From NCBI GenBank assembly GCA_002314145.1, contig DCCG01000042.1, positions 253,914-277,881 on the forward strand: a DNA stretch of 23,968 bases, in the 5' to 3' direction. The notes beneath the pieces were generated by a model, which searched no databases, had not been told where the DNA came from, and saw only the letters and a list, made by a program, of their open reading frames with translations. Positions 22,406 through 23,968 of the stretch are shown here, one piece after another (within the stretch, counting starts at the first letter, position 1; the number at the start of each line of letters is the position of its first letter). The translations under genes and the position numbers were made by a program. Origin of the DNA: Thalassolituus sp. UBA1087 (GTDB taxonomy: Bacteria > Pseudomonadota > Gammaproteobacteria > Pseudomonadales > Oceanobacteraceae).

Positions 22406-23764
22406 ATGGCTGCCTTTGATTTTGAACTGCTGGTAATCGGTGCGGGTTCCGGTGGTGTGCGCGCCAGCCGGATGGCGGCGGCACGCGGTGTTAAGACCGC
22501 GGTAGTGGAAAACCGTTATCTGGGCGGAACCTGCGTCAATGTTGGCTGTGTACCGAAGAAGCTGTTTGTGTATGCCTCGGAGTACAGTGAAAAATTCGAG
22601 GAGGCGGCCGGGTTCGGTGTTCATGGCCAGCTGAATGCCTTCGAGTGGCCCGAGCTTCGCGATAACAAAAGTAATGAAATCAAACGCTTGAATGGTATTT
22701 ATAATAATCTGCTTGAAAATTCAGGCGTGGCGCTGCTGCATGGCAGCGCCACGCTGGTTGATGCGCATACTGTCCGGGTGGGTGATACCGAGTACCGCGC
22801 TGAGAAGATTCTGATCGCGACCGGTGGCTGGCCAAGCAAACCGGATATTCCCGGGGCAGAGCATGGCATAACCTCCAATGAAGTTTTCTACCTGGAAGAG
22901 TTTCCACAACGTGCAGTGGTCATTGGTGGCGGCTATATTGCGGTTGAATTCGCCGGTATTTTCAATGGTCTGGGGGCTGATACCCACCTGTTATACCGCG
23001 GAGAGCAGATTCTGCGTGGCTTTGATGGTGATGTACGGGATTTCGCCGCGGAACAGATCATCAACAAAGGTGTGTCCATTCATACTCATACCGATGTCAA
23101 ACGTATCGATAAGCTGGAAGATGGCACACTGCGCTGTCAGCTCACCAACGGCGATATGATGGACGCGGATTGCGTCCTGTTTGCCACCGGCCGCACCCCG
23201 ATGACAGACGGACTCAATCTGGACACTGTCGGCGTGGAAACGCGCAGTGACGGTACCATTTCCGTTGATCACTTTTTCCGCACCTCAGTGCCCAGCATTT
23301 ATGCTCTGGGGGATGTCATAGGAACACCGCAGCTGACGCCAGTCGCTCTGGCACAGGCCATGAAGCTGGTTGCACACTGGTACGCCGGAGACCAGGAGCC
23401 GATGAGTTATGACAACATTCCGACCGCCGTTTTCTGTCAGCCCAATATCGCTACCGTCGGCCTGACCGAAGAAGAAGCGGTTGAGCGTTATGGCGATGAT
23501 CTCACGGTATTTGAATCCAGTTTCCGGCCTATGAAACACACCATCAGCGGCATGCCGGAGCGCTCCCTGATGAAGCTTATCGTTCAGACCAGTACCGATC
23601 TGGTGGTCGGGGCGCACATGGTCGGTGAGGATGCCGGTGAAATCATGCAGGGGCTGGCGGTCGCGGTGAAAGCCGGAGCAACCAAGGCGGTGTTTGACAG
23701 CACCATTGGTATTCATCCGACAGCGGCAGAGGAATTCGTCACCATGCGCTCGCCGCGCAGCTGA
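22406..23764 (+). CDS. gorA: Glutathione reductase
   Basis: A 452-residue cytoplasmic homodimeric flavoprotein reducing glutathione disulfide with NADPH. The FAD motif is IGAGSGGVRAS (11-21). The redox disulfide C43/C48 lies in GGTCVNVGCVPKK. The NAD(P) motif GGGYIAVE (174-181) is followed by LYRGEQILRGFD, whose Arg residues suit NADPH. The second FAD contact is YALGDVIG. H437 and E442 in IHPTAAEEF form the acid-base pair. Glutathione reductase is preferred over lipoamide dehydrogenase because of the VGCVPKKLFVYAS context and the arginines. GGAGA precedes the ATG. It is unrelated in function to the gsp genes but on the same strand. Confidence 0.96.
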   Translation: MAAFDFELLVIGAGSGGVRASRMAAARGVKTAVVENRYLGGTCVNVGCVPKKLFVYASEYSEKFEEAAGFGVHGQLNAFEWPELRDNKSNEIKRLNGIYNNLLENSGVALLHGSATLVDAHTVRVGDTEYRAEKILIATGGWPSKPDIPGAEHGITSNEVFYLEEFPQRAVVIGGGYIAVEFAGIFNGLGADTHLLYRGEQILRGFDGDVRDFAAEQIINKGVSIHTHTDVKRIDKLEDGTLRCQLTNGDMMDADCVLFATGRTPMTDGLNLDTVGVETRSDGTISVDHFFRTSVPSIYALGDVIGTPQLTPVALAQAMKLVAHWYAGDQEPMSYDNIPTAVFCQPNIATVGLTEEEAVERYGDDLTVFESSFRPMKHTISGMPERSLMKLIVQTSTDLVVGAHMVGEDAGEIMQGLAVAVKAGATKAVFDSTIGIHPTAAEEFVTMRSPRS

Positions 23765-23771
23765 AGATGCG

Positions 23772-23806
23772 TCTGAGATGCGCCGCTACCTCAGGCGCAT
23801 CTCAGA
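23772..23806. other. Perfect 13-bp hairpin downstream of gorA
   Basis: TCTGAGATGCGCC (23772-23784) pairs exactly with GGCGCATCTCAGA (23794-23806) around a 9-base loop, starting 8 bases after the gorA stop. Only an A-rich stretch follows, with no T-run, so it is either a non-canonical terminator or a 3' end-stabilising structure. A weaker minus-strand hairpin (GGCC-TAT-GGCC then GGCTTTTT) lies just beyond it. Confidence 0.6.
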
Positions 23807-23912
23807 TAAGAAAAAGCCGGCCATAGGCCCACTACTGTTCCACAGTTTGATAGTTTTCTGCTTTCTAGTAACGACTTTTAAATCCGCAGTGACTGATGCC
23901 TCCCAGGGGAAC

Positions 23913-23968
23913 TTATCCGATACGTCGGACCGCCCTGGCCGGCAGGGCCGCCCCCAGCTTTTCGCTTT
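23913..23968 (-). CDS. Possible C-terminal end of a minus-strand gene, cut by the window edge
   Basis: On the minus strand one frame enters from the edge as SEKLGAALPARAVRRIG and stops at TAA (23913-23915). Its composition is protein-like, and a convergent gene would fit the hairpins after gorA. However, the two other minus frames and a plus frame starting at ATG 23896 are also open over this short stretch, so the choice is uncertain. No family is recognised. Confidence 0.25.
   Translation of the reverse strand, partial: SEKLGAALPARAVRRIG

Overview
The window is chromosomal DNA from a gammaproteobacterium. The strongest clue is the order gacA/uvrY - uvrC - pgsA - tRNA-Gly(GCC) - tRNA-Cys(GCA) - tRNA-Leu(TAA), which is the same order as E. 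coli uvrY-uvrC-pgsA-glyW-cysT-leuZ. A GacA-type regulator, a Pat-type acetyltransferase, an ETF-QO/EtfBA cluster and a type II secretion operon fit a marine, respiratory, lipid- or hydrocarbon-using lineage (Oceanospirillales-like). That placement is inference; I cannot name the species. Most of the window is ordinary core genome. No transposase, integrase, CRISPR array or phage gene is visible.

Layout. Bases 1-266 hold a short tandem octamer at the edge, a possible 46-residue membrane peptide on the minus strand and a palindrome flanked by 8-bp direct repeats. Next come a zinc-dependent deacetylase of the HDAC/AcuC family (minus) and, divergently, a large Pat-type protein acetyltransferase (plus): a possible writer/eraser pair for lysine acetylation. 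A strong intergenic hairpin precedes gacA, which starts with TTG and overlaps uvrC by one base. pgsA and three tRNA genes follow. The Gly-Cys spacer can fold into a three-way junction, and the stretch after tRNA-Leu carries five degenerate direct repeats of about 15 bp in front of a radical SAM gene. A DUF1285 gene and a possible 28-codon ORF end at a bidirectional terminator shared with the convergent ETF-QO gene.

ETF-QO (minus) and etfB-etfA (plus) diverge from a 330-bp region with a good promoter in each direction and a palindrome between them. Their products pass electrons from acyl-CoA and related dehydrogenases through ETF to ubiquinone. etfA ends at a textbook terminator. Then comes ugd (UDP-glucose 6-dehydrogenase, TTG start), with a long inverted repeat in its leader, followed 3 bp later by gspEFGHIJKLM. 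Those genes supply the ATPase, inner-membrane platform and pseudopilins of a type II secretion system; gspC, gspD, gspN and gspO are not in the window. gorA (glutathione reductase) follows, and the right edge may hold the C-terminal end of a minus-strand gene.

The least explained items are non-coding: the palindrome near the left end, the gacA leader hairpin, the folded tRNA spacer, the repeat array before the radical SAM gene and the ugd leader. Among proteins, the points of note are the deacetylase/acetyltransferase pairing, a radical SAM protein with CX4CX2C cysteine spacing, and a GspH whose prepilin cleavage site has Ala instead of Gly at -1.
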